From: Hyalella azteca
Lineage: Eukaryota > Arthropoda > Malacostraca > Amphipoda > Hyalellidae
Assembly: GCF_000764305.2 (NCBI RefSeq)
Contig: NW_025935977.1
Span: 62,001-126,000, forward strand
DNA length: 64,000 nt
Direction: 5' to 3'
A model generated the notes under the pieces. It made no database searches. It saw only the letters and a program-made list of their open reading frames with translations, and was not told the origin of the DNA. The translations under genes and the position numbers were made by a program. Shown one piece after another: positions 62,001 to 64,000 of this stretch (position 1 is its first letter; each line of letters opens with the position of its first letter).

Positions 62001-63030
62001 ACTATCTCCAAAGAGAAAATATTTTATGAGGATATTAAAGCGAGGTCTCGACAGCAGAATATATGAGAAATCGCCATTTTCGATAATATAGGTACGAGTT
62101 TCATCACGAAGGCCAACAGTGAATATTATTAAGAAATGCTGGTAAGTTTATTATCCTTCTACAGCAAATACGATTATACCAAGAGTGATTATAACATGAG
62201 TGAATATACCACGAGTAATTTTATCATAATTTACTGTGCCACAAGTGATTAAATCATGATTGACTATACCATAAGTGATTATATCATAAGTGATTACACC
62301 ATGAGTGATTACACCATGAGTGATTATATCATGAGTGATTATATCATAGGTGATTATATCATAAGTGATTATACCATGAGTAATTACACCATAAGTGGTA
62401 ATACAAGATTATACATCACCTGCTCCTGCAGCAGCTGCACCACGCGGCAGTCCAGCTCCTCGTCTGCCTCGGCCTCCTCTCCGCTCTGGTTGGGTGGCGG
62501 TGGACTGCAACCAAACCATCATTAAATGGAACAGTGGTGATAGTAATGATCATTAATGGGATTAGAAACCGTTACTAAACACAAGAAGTGAATCAAGAAA
62601 TTTAAATGTTATTGGCAGTCCAAAAAATTAGCTCGAACAGAAATAAACTAGCTTTTTTAACGGTTTCAGCAGTTATATTAACATCTTTTTCAACCGTGAA
62701 ATAATTAAAATATGTGTATTGTGTATGAACAAATAACATAATAAATAAATATATGTAATAATATCTTTAAAATAATATATGAATTATAAAATAAAATAAC
62801 ACTGAAACATAAAAGAAAAGAAAACTATAAATATGGAAATGGATAAGATTAAACCTTGTAGAGAAGAGGAAGCCATCGAGCGCCGTGTTAAGCGTGTTCC
62901 AGAAGGACGCGTGTTGCTGGGGGTGTAGGCGCGCCAGAGGCAGGCCTGTCTCCAGCACCGTGAGCAGGGCGCCGATGAGGCAGCGCCACGACCCGCACAA
63001 ATACTTCAGACTCAAGCCCGGCGAGCAGCA
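59005..63030 (-). CDS. MON2: MON2 homolog, C-terminal seven exons (gene continues beyond the right edge)
   Basis: Exons on the minus strand: 63030-62855, 62504-62420, 61717-61624, 60727-60605, 60335-60167, 59604-59522 and 59117-59005 (TAA). All phases agree (2, 0, 1, 1, 2, 1). MON2 is a large HEAT-repeat relative of the Sec7 Arf-GEFs without the GEF domain. It acts with DOPEY proteins in endosome-to-Golgi traffic. Family matches are LDGFLFST with [80 protein letters not shown] and [17 protein letters not shown]. The intron after 59522 has a GC donor (AAAG|GCAAGC), fixed by phase. After YLVE the protein ends in a Gly run and [13 protein letters not shown], shorter than the vertebrate tail as I recall it. 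The [20 protein letters not shown] stretch is a lineage-specific loop. Confidence 0.88.
59158..59300. repeat. 71-bp tandem duplication in MON2 intron
   Basis: TCGTTAAATGGGTTACATTT through ATATGCAATTTTTA to GTCAAAATATCGA is present twice in direct order, with a few substitutions. Confidence 0.85.
59890..60150. repeat. 48-bp tandem repeat, about five units
   Basis: Units of ATTAAGTTAGATAACAGAAA, GCGACTCTAG and ATAACAAATCATT, ending a few bases before the donor of MON2 exon 60335-60167. Confidence 0.85.
60775..60895. repeat. Degenerate tandem repeat, about 33 bp
   Basis: Four imperfect AGTTAAAAGAAGGCGAGAAT-type units in a MON2 intron. Confidence 0.6.
61360..61620. repeat. 12-18 bp tandem repeat of ATGGTTCAGAGTTACGGTTC
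   Basis: A dense array of TTATGGTTCAGAG and TTACGGTTCAG motifs that runs up to the donor of MON2 exon 61717-61624. The donor-proximal intron (GTGAACTATAACTCTGA) is itself in register with the array. Confidence 0.85.
62175..62400. repeat. 15-bp tandem repeat (GATTATACCATGAGT)n
   Basis: About fifteen units with ATATCATAAGT and ACACCATGAGT variants, ending about 20 bases from the donor of MON2 exon 62504-62420. The open frame across it ([16 protein letters not shown]) is repeat-derived. Confidence 0.9.
62855..63030 (-). CDS. MON2: MON2 exon with tandemly duplicated acceptor
   Basis: 58 codons plus two bases, from [15 protein letters not shown] to ALDGFLFST. The acceptor TTTTGTGCAG|TGCTGC and the first 20 or so exon bases recur at junctions near 63156, 63293 and 63451 within an upstream repeat array. 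Confidence 0.85.
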
Positions 63031-63800
63031 CTGCACAAAAAATATACAATATTATTAATGATGCAATTATAATTCAAAAACTGAATTTTTACAGCGATAC
63101 CAAATAGATCAGTAGAAAATAATTTTACAGACGATCCTAAAGCCTGGCAAGCAGCACTGCACAAGAAATAAGAAATACACGATATTATTGACAGGGAATA
63201 ATAATTCAAGAACTGAATTGATACAGCGATGCAAAATAAGTCAGTAGAAAATAATTTTACAGACGATCCTAAAGCCTGGCGAGCAGTATGGTACTGCACA
63301 AAAAATACACGACAGTGTTCATGATGCAATTATATTTAATACAATATTATCAATGATGCAATTATAATTCAAAAACTGAATTGATACAGCGATACCAAAT
63401 AGGTCAGTAGAAAATAATTTCACAGTCGATCCTAAAGCACGGCAAGCAGCACTGCAGAAAAATATTAATTGGAGGCAAATGACACTTCATCACTTAGCTT
63501 GATTTAGTGATGTAAAGTACTTCATTGGAAAAAAATTCCGTATACATCACCTCCTTAATAAGACAATTCATAAATCGATATTTAAGTTGATGCAGTGCAG
63601 CAAAATGAAAATACGTCAATGAAAAATAATTTCATAGATGATCCTCAAGTGCGGTGAGTAGCCGTGCGAACAATTGACCACATTATTAATAAGGCAGTTA
63701 TATTTCATAACCTAAATTGATAAGGATGCAAAATAATTCTTTAATAAATAACTAACAGGTGCTAATCAAGTGAGTCCAGCAGCACTTGCAAGCATGACGA
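63020..63800. repeat. About 125-160 bp tandem array carrying MON2 acceptor copies
   Basis: Three clear units (63031-63156, 63157-63293, 63294-63451) share AATTATAATTCAAAAACTGA, GATACCAAATA, CAGTAGAAAATAATTT and GATCCTAAAGCCTGGC. Decayed copies continue to about 63800. Confidence 0.85.
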
Positions 63801-64000
63801 AAACTTGTCAGCTCATAATTTACAAAAGTGCAGGCTCTTGTCATATGAATTCTGGAAAATAACTTTATATTCAAAGAAATGTAAGCCGATGTGTTTGGCA
63901 AGCGTTCACCAGGCTCAATATAGGTGTGGTAGGCAGAATAACTATAAAAGGTTAAGACGCTTAATTTAACGCTTTAGTTTAAAGTTTTATTCGTATAATA

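Noticed and set aside
62256..62525. 89-codon frame with repeated SDYTM peptide
   Set aside because: Translation of the 15-bp intronic repeat, running antisense into a MON2 exon.

Overview
The window is animal nuclear DNA, AT-rich, with long introns, GT-AG splice sites (one GC-AG), many minisatellites and several families of short non-autonomous repeats. An arthropod, most likely a crustacean, fits best: a Tret1-like sugar/trehalose transporter lies beside an SLC34 phosphate cotransporter, a family I recall as absent from many insects. This placement is inference. Exons were joined by eye from reading frame, splice consensus, phase and family similarity.

Layout. 1-2250: nested DNA-transposon-derived repeats. 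2251-10580 (+): a complete NAA60 (NatF N-terminal acetyltransferase) gene in five exons, with about 370 extra codons inside the GNAT domain. 12323-16498 (-): an MFS sugar transporter of the Tret1 type in five phase-compatible exons, carrying five in-frame TAA/TAG codons but no frameshift and ending in TGA. 19211-28927 (-): an SLC34 sodium/phosphate cotransporter in eleven recognised exons. The exon expected to carry the second QSSS motif is missing, and in that gap lie a Nextera mate-pair junction adapter and an ambiguous base (N). 32471-32640 (-): an unidentified terminal coding exon. About 33-58 kb: mostly repeat-bearing sequence with a few weak exon candidates, a foldback element, MITE pairs, a SINE and a large minisatellite. 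59005-63030 (-): the last seven exons of MON2 (endosome-Golgi trafficking scaffold), whose 5' part lies beyond the right edge.

The genes look like unrelated neighbours: a Golgi N-acetyltransferase, two plasma-membrane transporters and a trafficking scaffold. No operon-like or system-level arrangement is visible. The most notable signals are (i) splice-junction-spanning tandem duplications at four exon edges in two genes, (ii) the sugar transporter with TAR-only internal stops, (iii) the large insert in NAA60, and (iv) the assembly artefact that probably removed an SLC34 exon. No CRISPR array, rRNA gene or functional tRNA gene was seen.
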